A stretch of DNA of 64,000 bases, taken from the NCBI GenBank assembly GCA_038496445.1, contig JALMLS010000488.1:248001-312000 (forward strand). The letters are read 5' to 3'. This DNA comes from Trichosphaerium sp. ATCC 40318 (lineage: Eukaryota; Discosea; Flabellinia; Trichosidae). Positions within the stretch are counted from its first letter, which is position 1, and each line of letters starts with the position of its first letter. Shown piece by piece: positions 46,638-57,153 of this stretch. The notes beneath the pieces are model-generated. The model saw only the letters and a list, made by a program, of their open reading frames with translations, made no database searches and was not told where the DNA came from. Position numbers and translations under genes: made by a program.

Positions 46638-47600
46638 ATGAAACTCACGTATTATGACTGTCGGGCACGTGCAGAACCTATCAGGCTTTTACTCGCCGAC
46701 CAAAAGGCAGACTATGAGTATAGATGCGTCTCACTAGAAGAGTGGAAGACGTTAAAACCAACAGTAAGGCTTCCTCGGATTTTGAGAATAGTTTCACCGG
46801 TTTAACACAAGCCTTAGATAAAACCTTTTGAAGTGCTCCCAATATTCTCAGACGGTGAGATTAACATGAGTCAGTCTCAAGCCATTTTGCGTTACCTAGC
46901 AAAAAAGTATGATCTGTATGGAAAGGATGAGTTGGAGCGTATCAAATGCGACATTGCTCAAGAAGCTTTAGTTGATGCTCAGAAAGCAATAGGAGATTTC
47001 ACTTGGAATAAGAATTGGGTACGTAGTTCTGATACATACAGATCTTTTTTGGCAACTTTTCAAATAACTTTTCATGATCACAGTTGGCTTATGCTTCCTG
47101 TAGAAGGAAGAAAAAGCAGCGTATCTCAAGAAAGATTTGGAGCCTTGGCTCAATAAACTCAGTTATGTAATGGAGATGAATAAATCTCCTAACGGATGGT
47201 TTGTTGGAGAGAACATAACATTTGCAGGTACTAAATTTTTTGAAGAAAAAATAAAGCAGCTACATAAACGGTATTGTCACATTCCGCGGGATTGACATTG
47301 TTGTTCATGAATATCCTTTTCTTTTTCCTCAATACTAACAGGTTTGCCATAGATTACATCTTGTTCAATACTCTGGATTTTGCGAGAGCAATAGATAAAC
47401 CAACCTTGGAAAAGTTCAAATCTCTTTGCGTTTGGAAAAAGAAGTTTGAAAGTAGACCAAACATTGCTTCATACCTTGCTTCAGACTCACGTCCTAAAAC
47501 CCTAACAGTTTCAATGGCACCGTAAGTTACATACTGATTAACAAACACTTTCTTGTCTTACTTTAAACGCAGATACGGTGGAACACCTGAAACGTCATGA
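46638..47600 (+). CDS. Glutathione S-transferase, sigma/pi-like
   Basis: ATG at 46638: MKLTYYDCRARAEPIRLLLA, with the catalytic Tyr near residue 5-6 and the Arg-x-Glu-Pro-Ile-Arg start of helix 1. Exon 2 gives IKPFEVLPIFSDGE and the glutathione-binding MSQSQAILRYLAKKY. Later exons give KEEKAAYLKKDLEPWL, SPNGWFVGENITFA, DYILFNTLDFARAID and the end PYGGTPETS. The junctions were chosen to keep the GST fold continuous: the long intron ends at CCATAG before ATTACATC, giving the usual FADY motif at the start of helix 6. GSTs conjugate glutathione to electrophiles or isomerise prostaglandin-like substrates; the substrate here is unknown. Confidence 0.85.
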
Positions 47601-47801
47601 ACTTCTTCACTACTAACAAGCATCCTACACCATCGCATTAATAATCATTGCAAGACCTATGCTAATATAGTCATATGTAACTTGAATAAATAATATTCCT
47701 TGAATAGTTGTTTATTGTTATTTTACATGAGATATTTTGTTGAATTTTGTAGCAAAGCTTTGACGATTGTATGTAGTTTTTTGGAAGGTTGTAAACAACA
47801 A

Positions 47802-47872
47802 GCCTTCTTAGCTCAGCGGTAGAGCGAACGGTTCTTGTCCGTTTGGTCATTGGTTCAATCCCCATAGGAGGC
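47802..47872 (+). tRNA. tRNA-Lys (anticodon CTT)
   Basis: Cloverleaf: acceptor GCCTTCT pairs with AGGAGGC, D-stem GCTC/GAGC with loop AGCGGTA, anticodon stem AACGG/CCGTT with loop TTCTTGT (anticodon CTT at 47834-47836, T before it and purine after), variable TGGTC, and T-arm ATTGG TTCAATC CCCAT with one mismatch. A-box TAGCTCAGCGG and B-box GGTTCAATCC are present. No intron. CCA is not encoded. Confidence 0.92.
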
Positions 47873-48587
47873 TGTAAATACTTTTAGTATGCACACTACA
47901 GAGTGCACAAACTAAAATTTATACGATGAATTTGCACACTTTATCACAACTTGCAACCATCTCAAAAATACAATCTATTGTACTATACGTTTAAAATTTT
48001 ACCAATAAATGTATTACCTAACCAGAAGCTGGGTAGCGAAGGAAAGTCCATGGTAAACGGAGTCAAAACATGATAGAAATTTCAGTGAATGTTGCGTTTT
48101 CATTTCTTTGGCACTTTGATCACAATCCCACAATTTTTTTAATTCTACACAATGCTGATGATAAAAGGTTGTCAACGTTTCCTTCTCATGTGTTTCTCGG
48201 CCTAATGGCTTTGATCATGTGTAGTAAAAGTTCAGCTTGGGTTAAACCCCATGCAAGTGACCACGTGTCACTTTGTCTTTAACCCCATTATTTGGAAAAC
48301 TAATGGTGATTTGATATTGCTTGCAATGTCATTTGCCATACAGTGATTATCCTAGCACAGCACTACCCGCTAGAGTCTTAGTCACTTTTTTATCAAATAG
48401 CTGCTTGTCCATGTTCCAGTGACTGCTTCATGCGTAAGTCAACTATTTGGAAGTACGCTACTAAGCTACAGACAAAACAGAAGCAGTACTTTTCGCTCAA
48501 TGTCACTTTTCTGTAAAAGTCAGTTCAACTTTTTTTCTTATTTCTCAGTCAGCTCAACATCAAGAGTTTGCGAAACACTTTAAACAT
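47873..48587. other. Intergenic DNA between tRNA-Lys and the next gene
   Basis: No supported gene. A plus-strand frame at 48070-48282 has no homology I recognise. A CACGTG lies at about 48261. Confidence 0.35.
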
Positions 48588-49253
48588 ATGGCAGCAACCT
48601 CAGGTTATACTCTTATGCATGGCTCAGGTGAAAAAGTGTACCCTGTACCAAACGAGGAGAATACGTTTATTTTAGACGCAACAACAAAAGAAACCGGTAT
48701 ATGGTTACAAGATCTAATGCTAGCGCCTGGTTCCGTTGTTACAGCTAGCATGGAATTTATATCTTACCCAAATAACGACGTTGGCCGCCACGGCGGTGTG
48801 GTACTTGGAGAACACGACGTAAGTGCTTCTTAAATTTAACTTCGCCACGTGGCTATGCATAAAAAACTAAAAAAGGGAGGATAGCTAAATCGCGTAAACT
48901 AATTAAAAGAACAGGTTGGTAGCAAAAACAGATGGCCAAACTCGGGAAACAGTGGAGTCAACATAGATTGGATTGATAGGCCTCATGATCACGGTTATAG
49001 AATGCCCGGAGGCGAAAGGTGCTACCTTTTAATGCAGAATATCAACTGATTTATTTTTTCATCAAGCTTGTTTTCAGATGCAAAACATCCAGGAAAATTA
49101 TGGACATTTGTAGTGCCAAAAGTAGGATGTATGAGGTTTTACTCCGACTGGGAAGAAGTTGGACAAGTGACAATGAAAAGTAAATGGGGTGAGATAGGCG
49201 TATGGGCATGTACCGGATGTGTATTGAAAGCAACTGTAAAAATATTAAAATAA
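48588..49253 (+). CDS. Small beta-rich protein of unknown function
   Basis: ATG at 48588. There are three exons: 48588 to 48819 (MAATSGYTLMHGSGEKVYPV... to LGEHD), a middle exon from 48915 (VGSKNRWPNSGNSGVNIDWI... to PGGE), and a last exon from about 49066 (SLFSDAKHPGKLWTFVVPK... to KATVKILK). The acceptor CATCAAG is used because the alternative after TTTTCAG breaks the frame. About 180 residues; the composition (Trp, Gly, Asp, His clusters; IDWIDRPHDHGYRMPGGE) suggests a lectin-like or jelly-roll sandwich. No signal peptide. I cannot assign a family. Confidence 0.65.
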
Positions 49254-49379
49254 TTACAGCAGCGTCTATTGTACCATTTATTGTACTATTTACATTACTT
49301 TTTTGAGAGTCCATACTCCTCAACCACAGTCTGTATACTCTAGCCATAAAAGCTTGTTGAAGCTTTTTTAAGACGTGTT

Positions 49380-51581
49380 TTATGAAGATATTGCAGTTAT
49401 GTGTTGAGGTAGAGTTAACATCACTTTTTGTGTTACAGTTGGCGAGTCAATCAGTGGTCTTGCATTCCCTTGTAAATTCGTATCTATGTTCACATGTGGT
49501 GCGAAATGTTTGATTGTAGCTACCAACTGTTCAACTGTTGTATCCCACCAGTAAGGTATTTGGACCAACGAAATACCTAACAACTTTGATAAGTTCCAAT
49601 CGATAAAAAAATTATACATACCTACTGCTTCGCATTGAGCACTTTTTTCTGCATCACGTGTTTGTTGTACTTCAGTTGGATTCCATTTGAAAATATCCTT
49701 ATAATGCTGTTCTCCTAAACAATAAGTTAAGAAGCACAGACTCGGTAAACAAAAAACTGGGATTCAAAAAGCAAACCTTGATATTCAAACGCCAAGTTCT
49801 GAGCTGGAATGTAAAGATCGACTGATAAGACAGTATATGAACCGCTCCTTAGAGATATAGAAGCCTCTTCAATAATCTCACAGGAAGGGAATATACTTGC
49901 AATAGCTCTACCAAGCTCTCTATTTTGAAGTCAATAACAAGTAAAACAACATTCGTAGAAGTAAACATACTTTTGTTTGCTATACTTCTTTAACCCACGG
50001 AACTGTCGCCACACCCACGGGAAATTTGGCTCTATCGATTTAAGAACGTAGGGCCAGTATCTTATTAACCCACGACCTCCAAGATCAGCTAGTTGCTGAT
50101 GAGATACATTGTACCTAGTGGTCATGAGTTTAACCGTATTAGTGACTAGACGAACCACATTGATGGTGTTTTGACACCTGTTGCTCTTTTGACACGTTCA
50201 AGAAACGCTTGCTGATGCAAAGATGTCTGCCAGTAAGAAGTTTTCCAACTTCTCTTTTCCCATGCGAAATGCGGATACAGAGATTGCATACATTCAAACA
50301 AAGATTGATTGTGTTGATCTCTAACTAGCTTGTTAATTGCGGTGATTACTTTGTTGAAGAAATGAAGCGTACAGTATACCCTTACCACCTTGAACGATTA
50401 TTTCAGCTTTATCTACATTGTACCATCCTTCTAGTTCTTTTACACCTAATCTCTTTCCAATAAACTCAAGAGAAGTCCTTTGGTTTGATTCGTCAAAAAT
50501 AGGTTTATGTCTATAACAAGATTAAGAAGTTGTCGCAGAACCACACATGCGTACGTAAACCTTTCATGGTCCCATTTATGGTGAGGGTAAACAGCCTTCA
50601 AACAAGACTCCATTGAACCATACCTTAAGGAAGTTAATCAAGGCAGTTCTGTTAAGTATGTCTTCTTACAATTTTGACTGTAGTGTTCCAGTAAACTCTA
50701 GAGCATCACTTCGACGGATATTATACCAGTCATCTAGATGTTTGATACCAAATAACTCACCAACATCATCTAGAGTCTTTTCTTGGTTACTCTTTTTACT
50801 CCAAAACATTCTCGGAGCCTTGTTGAAGTTTCTTTCGTTCCAATCATAGTAAGGATACAAAACAGATAAAGCCTTAAACATCGAACCATTGTAACTACAA
50901 TAAAAAAGTGAGCACGTGATTAATTGGTCTAAAAATAGTGCAATGTACAAAGATCGAATTAATTGTTCAACATCAAAATGGTATACATCCTCTAGGCAAA
51001 CTGAGCACCAACTTTCAAGTTCTTTGATATCAAGGTGTTCAGCAAGATGATTAAATATTTTCTTTTGTTCCTTCTTTGAGCTTCTGTATCCCCAGCACGT
51101 TCTGTTGACTTAGTATTCAAGTGCATAGTATTAACTACCGTACTTGAACAGCCATAGTTTCCATTCATGGCCAGGATACAAGCTATTGAAACAATCTCGG
51201 AGAGAACCATTGTAAAACTCACTTGCAAAAAAAGTTGTCAATAAGAAAACCTTCAGTACTTCACTTAAAACTTACAAAATGCCTTTTGCGCCATACTTGT
51301 CAAGTACGTCTACTTTAGAGATATTATACCATTGATCAAGTTGCATTATGTTTAACCGGATGGCTATGTCTTCAAATCGCTTGCGTTGCTTTTTTATATT
51401 ACTCCAAGGATGTTTACGTATATTTGGTGGTTTGTTAGCCAATTTTGCTGTGACATCATGAAATTCTAGAATTAATTACTCGTAACGCCGTTATAGTAAT
51501 GTATGTACCGTTTCCGCTTGCGTATGCGCGTTTTTGGGTTAGTGCGGAAGTTACACATCTACATAACCCCCGATTGTACAT
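49380..51581 (-). CDS. Probable mitochondrial protein: tandem WY/YPxxW modules and RAP/Vsr-like C-terminal domain
   Basis: The start at 51581 gives MYNRGLCRCVTSALTQKRAY, an Arg-rich, acid-free presequence typical of mitochondrial import, spliced (donor GTACAT, 51 nt area) to EFHDVTAKLANKPPNIRKH. About five modules follow, each with N-x-S...YPxxxW (NGSLRDCFNSLYPGHEW; NGSMFKALSVLYPYYDW; NQSLFECMQSLYPHFAW) and a helix ending in WY-h (LNIMQLDQWYNISKVDV; GIKHLDDWYNIRRSDA; GVKELEGWYNVDKAE). The C-terminus has VDLYIPAQNLAFEYQGEQHY, QQTRDAEKSAQCEAVG and ISLVQIPYWWD, the pattern of RAP domains and the related Vsr/PD-(D/E)XK fold. RAP proteins act in organellar RNA metabolism; that role is inferred. 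Confidence 0.75.
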
Positions 51582-51951
51582 AAAACGGAGGCCACTACCA
51601 ACCACAAGTGATAGGATCTAATTTAGCCGTGTAGTGCCTACACAACAACTCTATAGCCACCTTTCCTCGCTAGGAAGCGAAATACAGCTCACCAAGCGTT
51701 ACTCAACCATTCTCGCCTTCGCTTACGGTTTTTCTCGTTAAGGCACTTCAGCTCGGTTTAAAAAAGGGTAGTGACATCAATAACAACCACAACGTTCACA
51801 TTGCTTATTGCTTGGTTTCCGGAATAAGTTTATTCGGTACATTTTATTTGCTCAGCTAAAACAAGTTGGTAACCCTTTTGTGTACCATAGAGTACAATAC
51901 AAGATATTGCAAGACAGTTAAAGTAAATAGCAGCCGAAAAACGTATTGGGT
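51582..51951. promoter_or_regulatory. Divergent promoter region
   Basis: It separates the start of the RAP-like gene (minus) from the acidic membrane-protein gene (plus), 370 bp. No specific motif is supported. Confidence 0.35.
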
Positions 51952-52551
51952 ATGTCTACTGAAGATAGAAGTGTAGAGACAAGTGGATCAGAGGAATCGT
52001 GCACCGAAAGCGAAAGCGAAGGACACGTAGCAGTTCTAAAGAGTGAGAGCGAAGAAGCTCTAGAATCTACAGAAAACAGTGCCTCAGAGTCTCAAAGCGC
52101 AACAAGAGCAGTTGAGAAGCCTCAAAAACCAGAACAAGATGATAGTGAACCTTCAATGCCAGAAGAAGAAGAAGTAGAACCAGCAGAAATGCCTAAAAAA
52201 GTAGGCCTAAAAAGTAAAACAATCAAGCTACCAAAAGACGAAGATGAAGAAAAATACGACAATGACAAGGTGTTACAACATGGTGATAAGGAGTTTATCA
52301 TTGGTTTCTTGCTTGGTTTATTATTAAACTTTATCGGGCTATGCATAGGATTACTTGTGTACCGCAAGAAAAGCAAGACTGGGTGAGTATATTGTTTGAT
52401 ATTTGTTTTTTGCAAAACAATTAATGTTGTTCGTAGGCGCTATGGTTCTGTCGCAGGGTTTGTATTGAGTACATGCTTCATAATAACAATTGGGTTGATT
52501 GCTATCATCATTTTCGCAACGAGTTTAGGTGAAAATGTAAGGATATTTTAA
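51952..52551 (+). CDS. Acidic protein with two C-terminal membrane segments
   Basis: ATG at 51952 (MSTEDRSVETSGSEESC). There are two exons joined at donor GTGAGT (about 52384) in frame: KKSKTG then RYGSVAGF. The first 110 residues are Glu/Ser/Lys-rich and probably disordered. Two hydrophobic helices follow (FIIGFLLGLLLNFIGLCIGL; SVAGFVLSTCFIITIGLIAI) separated by a short basic loop YRKKSKTG, with a short tail ENVRIF. About 182 residues. The form suggests a small tail-anchored hairpin membrane protein. No family is recognised. Confidence 0.75.
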
Positions 52552-52717
52552 GATGATAGAAACCCACATACCAGAGAAAGACTAGACTGTATACTAACGA
52601 CAAACATAAAAAATAACATTAAAATTTTTATTATCTTATTGTACACGTGTTTGTCTAAAGAAGAAAAAAAACTAGCCTCTGAGGCTAGTATACTTAAAGT
52701 ACGTCATAAGAAACCAC

Positions 52718-55425
52718 TCAGTTATCGCCAAGCTTATCTTGTAGCATACCAACGAGTAAGGCATCCTAAAAGGTATTTAGAGACGAGGTAACGAGAACTA
52801 TATTTTTAGTCTTACCTTTTCAGATCCTCCGTTAGTGCCTGAAGCAGCTCCACTGGTGAAAAGTCCTTTGGATGGTTTTCCATTTGCTGATAACCAAACC
52901 CTTGTAGTACCCATTTCTGGTTGTGGGAAGAATACTGGGTTCTTTGTGGACTTGTAGATATCCTTTTGTTCCTTCAGAACAGCCAAAGAACGTGCAATAT
53001 CTAAGGCAAAGTTAACATGAAGTTGTCTTTTCTTATTTAATTCTGTGTTGACGCACCTGTATCCAAAGCTCTTGCGCCCTCTCCTTCTGCTCTGTATCGT
53101 TCTAGATTAGCTTCTGCGATAATCTTCGTAGCCATAGCTTCACCTTCAGCTTTAAGAATAGCTGATTGTTTTTCTGCCTCTGCACGCATAATTGTAGCCT
53201 TTTCTTTTTGTTAGAACGCTTCTGTACTTGAGTTTTCACACGTACTTGTTTAACAGCTTCAGCCTCTATGATACTCGTTTTTTGTCTTGCTTGAGCAACA
53301 ATAACTTGCGATTCTTGTTGTCCTTCAGCTTCAAGAACCATTGTCTTTTTGCGTGCTATTTATAAGTCAGTACTGCTTTTGAAGTTTTACTTTGATAATA
53401 AAAAAAGTTACCTCTAGCTTTTGTTTGTACAACTTGAGCTTCTAGTTCGGCCGTTCTCCTTTCTGCGTCTTTCTTTGCCATGTTCTTAGCAAGACTTTTA
53501 ATGGCATCATTGATATCACGATCTATATGAAACGTTACAAAGCTTTCAAACAATACAAAAAAACTTCTTTGAAGCCAACCTTGGATAGCAATATCACGTA
53601 ATTTCAAATCATCAATCTTTACTCCAAAGTTATCCATCATGGATGTCAAATCTTGCAAAAACTCATCATGAATACGCTCATGTATAGTTTTAGGTACTTC
53701 AACATTTGGTTTTTCAAGCTACAACAAATTAATAAAACTACTTTAAAAAAAAAACTTTGTTCTCCACTTACAACTCCTGATGTGCTATCTGGTGGAGGAG
53801 AAATATCTCTGTACGAAAATCTTCTTAATATTTGAGAAAGAGTAACAGTTGACATGTCAACAATAAACTAAAGAGCCAGAGGTTAATAAACCAAAAATCG
53901 AAAGTACTCAAAACGTACTTTTTGGAGTTGATCTATTTTCAACACAGCTACCGCAGGATCGGCTATATGATAACTGAGGACTGCACGAACATTGATAATA
54001 ATATTATCTGTCGTTTTTACTTGCAGAAATTCGCCTTCAACAGTAACCCTATTTGACACATTATTTTCAATGAATGACAAGTGTCACAATTTGTTGCTTG
54101 GGTTTTTTGATAAATTTTGTAATGTAGCTTTGCTTAAAAAAAAAAGTACATTGCATCATGACCAAAGTCACCTTGAGGGCTATTTTGGCGCTAGAGCAGA
54201 CGTAAGACGAATATTATTTCTATCATTGCGAAAGATTTCGAGAGTGTTGCGTACATTTCTCACTACAGAAGGAATAGGAAGTGTTTGTTGTGCAATAGAT
54301 AGTAGTGGTGTATCATCATCGAGAGTCTGCATAGGAGGTCTGAGATGGTATCTGTTTTGGAAGAAAACTGTTAATAGCTTGTTTTTTTTAATGTAAAAGA
54401 ATGAAATTAGGAGATATCGACGCGTACCTGCCAGGCGGTAGTATCTTTAGCTGACCAACATTATTTGCATCATATTCATAACATACACCAACGAAACCAG
54501 GTCTAACCTATTATTACATATGAGAAAGGCGAAGAGATGAAAATATGTGACGTACATTGACGATATGTAAACCCTTCATTTTTATAACTTCCTTGTTAAT
54601 ATCATGGTGTGCTACGTATGTATGTGTTGCTGATGTAAGCAAGTGACGTCCTGGACGCAACATTACCAGTTTACCATCTCTGTAAGACTCTAAAATAATT
54701 TAAGAATGAAAAGCCTCTTTTTTTTTAAATGAAACCAAACTATTTGTACCAGCGACTTCACCGTCGTTTACAGTGATGATTTGCCTTGGCCCCATAGTCA
54801 CCACCTTCTGTGATACACGTACAGGTTCGCCACCCCACCTCTAATACGAAAATAAGGCTGAAATCTTACGTTTTTTGCAGTGCTTTTTCTAAACGTACTT
54901 CAAATGGGTATCTAGCGTAACGGCCTGGAGGAAGAATAACTGCGTCACCAGCGAATGTGTATCGTAGCCCCATATAACCTTCTTCTACTTGCATTTGGCT
55001 AGAATAAACAGTCAAAAACGAAGTTGTTTCAAACCAAGAAAGTGTTGTCGGGTATTTGAGAATAAGGCTTTTTTTAGCGCTACTACGTTTAACTTACTTG
55101 CAGAAAGGCACACAGAAGCAGCCAAGGCAACCCAACAATTTTGGTAGGAAACCACGATTGGAACGTCTAAATAACGCGTTAATAAGCGTAAAAAGAGCAA
55201 ATTATACCTGTAGTTGTCTCTTATAATCTGATCCATCTCTACATCTCCTAATGGTTTATCTTCTAGTACCCTTGTGCTCTCAGGGAAGTTTAACACCGCT
55301 GAGAGTGGCCTCTCCTCTACTTGACCAAGTAACGGCTCAGTTGCTTCACCATTGTTATTTCGCTTTTTACGTCTAGTGCTGGTCATAATGCGACGACTAT
55401 CGTTGTTTTCTTGTTGAATATTCAT
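52718..55425 (-). CDS. SPFH (band-7/stomatin-like) domain protein
   Basis: ATG at 55425 (MNIQQENNDSRRIMTSTRRK). The exons give a cysteine-containing segment (LLGCLGCFCVPFC), beta-rich repeats (PGRYARYPFE; SQKVVTMGPRQIITVNDGEV; LRPGRHLLTSATHTYVAHHD; NVRPGFVGVCYEYDANNVGQ), then the SPFH core (VTVEGEFLQVKTTDNIIINV; ILRRFSYRDISPPP; NFGVKIDDLKLRDIAIQ) and a long Ala/Glu/Lys coiled coil (KKDAERRTAELEAQVV; VLEAEGQQESQVIVAQARQK). It ends LLVGMLQDKLGDN at 52718. SPFH proteins assemble on membranes as oligomeric scaffolds. The Cys-rich stretch could be acylated; that is inference. The intron before VTVEGEF is about 100 nt and was fixed by frame. Confidence 0.8.
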
Positions 55426-55655
55426 CAGAAATCAATAGACTGTAGGTCAATGAATCCTGTTTTTTTGAGATTTTGTGAACTCTTCTTTTGGACGATACGA
55501 AAGCATTTTCATAAAATTCGAAATATTCATGTAATCCTGTCCAAAAAGCGAAACAAAAATGGTGTACCCGATAATATTGCTGGCACTTGTAACTAAGAAT
55601 CCAGTGACTGAAAATTTCGTCTGATTTATCAAAATAATTTTATTTTCAACATTAA

Positions 55656-56176
55656 TCAGTAGAGTAGAACAGGTTTTCTGTGCTGGGGCGGAATTAGAGC
55701 TCTATGAATAAGAGGTACTACGCCAGCACTTGGAAGTACTGCACTACGAAGTAACTTATCTAACTCTTCATCATTGTGAATAGCCAATTGTAGGTAACGT
55801 GGCACAATACGCGTTCTTTTATTGTCTTTAGTTTGGTTACCGGCTAATTCTATAATCTCAGCTAAAGGCAAATAATGATAAGTTTTTTTGGAACAACAAA
55901 TGCAAGAATCAAACAAAAAAAAGATAAAAACTCTTACCCACAAGGTACTCAAGTACTGCTGCTAAAAAAACTGGCGCAGTTGCAGAAACACGTGTGGCTA
56001 TTTGAGTTTTCTCTTTTATATGCCTATGAAGACGTCCAACCTATAACCCAAAGTTAGATACACAAAGTGATTAATCCACAAAAATCTGCACTCACAGGAA
56101 ATTGAAGACCTGATCTAGAGCTTCTTGTGCCAGCGTGTAGTTGTGGTTTAGGTGCCGGATCTGTATCACCGCGCAT
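55656..56176 (-). CDS. Histone H2A, divergent, with H2A.Z-like features
   Basis: ATG at 56176. Exon 1 (56176-56096) gives [20 protein letters not shown] and RSGLQFP; exon 2 starts at 56040 with [20 protein letters not shown] and runs to VLEYL; exon 3 continues [33 protein letters not shown] and the end [16 protein letters not shown]. The core is unmistakably H2A. The L1 loop ([10 protein letters not shown]) has the one-residue-longer form of H2A.Z, and the docking region reads PLIHRAL (IH as in H2A.Z), but the N-tail has few lysines and contains acidic residues. Two introns interrupt it. It lies 106 bp after the H2B gene on the same strand. Confidence 0.85.
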
Positions 56177-56282
56177 TGAAGCAGTATATTTTGTGACTGC
56201 CTAGGTTGTACTATAAGTTTCACGTCAAGATTTGACGAAAAGTAGCTCGACATTTGCAATGACAACTTTTTTTGAAAGTTTT

Positions 56283-56775
56283 TCAGCATGTCATTTTGTT
56301 CTGTACCTTTTCTCCTTCAGATACGCTATGCTTAGAAAGCTCACCAGGAAGTTCAATACGCACAGCTAAAACTTGTTTAGAGCTGCATTGGCTAATTAAG
56401 ATTTTTGGCAACATTCGGGTAAAAAAGCTGTACAGTTGTGATGAGGGGTTTTGTACCTGTAATGAGATCTCTGGAGTCAAACGTTTTTTTCTTAGCCTTG
56501 GAAAGCAATTCGTCTACTCTCACTATGAATCTGTTTTACAACGCGCAGTGAGTAAACTGTAGCAATTTAAACAACGTTGTATACCTCTTTTCCATGTCAT
56601 TGACTACAAGCTTGTTATTAACAAACGGTGGTTAACGCACAGCGTATTACATACCGAAACTGTTCATTATAGCCATAGCTTTCCTTGAAATACCTGTATC
56701 AGGATGAACTTGTTTCAGGACCTTGTAAATGTATGTAGAAAATGTCTCAATTCTTCTTAACCGGTTGCCTCTCAT
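56283..56775 (-). CDS. Histone H2B, divergent, short N-tail
   Basis: From the ATG at 56775: [80 protein letters not shown] and [18 protein letters not shown]. The histone fold and the C-terminal LPGELxKHxVSEG signature are H2B. Three introns interrupt it, each phase-consistent. With this start the N-terminal tail is almost absent; a further upstream exon carrying a tail cannot be excluded (an open frame 56772-56966 runs upstream but is not histone-like). Helix 2 to L2 differs from canonical H2B ([21 protein letters not shown]). It pairs with the adjacent divergent H2A gene. Confidence 0.82.
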
Positions 56776-57153
56776 GTCGTTACAGGAAACTGCAGTCGAA
56801 TACCAAAAAGGTCAATTGTTTTCTGAACGACATGCGTTATTTGGATGGATGTTGTTCGGTGTTTTACAAGCCGAGTTAGGTCCAAGTCAAGCTTGATCCA
56901 ATTTTCTTGATGCAGGGATACAGTGACAGTCGCCAAAAAGTCTTCGGAGCGGTACAATGCCATCATTTCTGGTGAGTCAACTTGTTCTTTCTACTTACGC
57001 TACGATGCAGTGACAGTTTAATAATAACAAAGATTGTATTTATTTATCGACAGACTACTCTAAATACTATTTTTATACAAATGTCCCTTTATAATAAACA
57101 ATGGTTGGGAATGATGATAAATCATCTTTTCTTCTTTTTCTTTCCTTTTTTCT
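56776..57153. other. Region upstream of H2B
   Basis: It presumably holds the histone promoter and the 3' end of the CH-PX-PH gene. A 64-codon minus-strand frame (56772-56966) is of uncertain status. Confidence 0.35.

Noticed and set aside
47671-47865. Minus-strand frame of 64 codons over the tRNA
   Set aside because: It is the antisense of tRNA-Lys; the GIEPMTKRTRTVRSTAEL string is a well-known spurious translation of tRNA genes.
48031-48060. AGGAAAGTCC motif as in RNase P RNA
   Set aside because: A matching downstream CR-V element and pairing could not be found; ten bases are insufficient.
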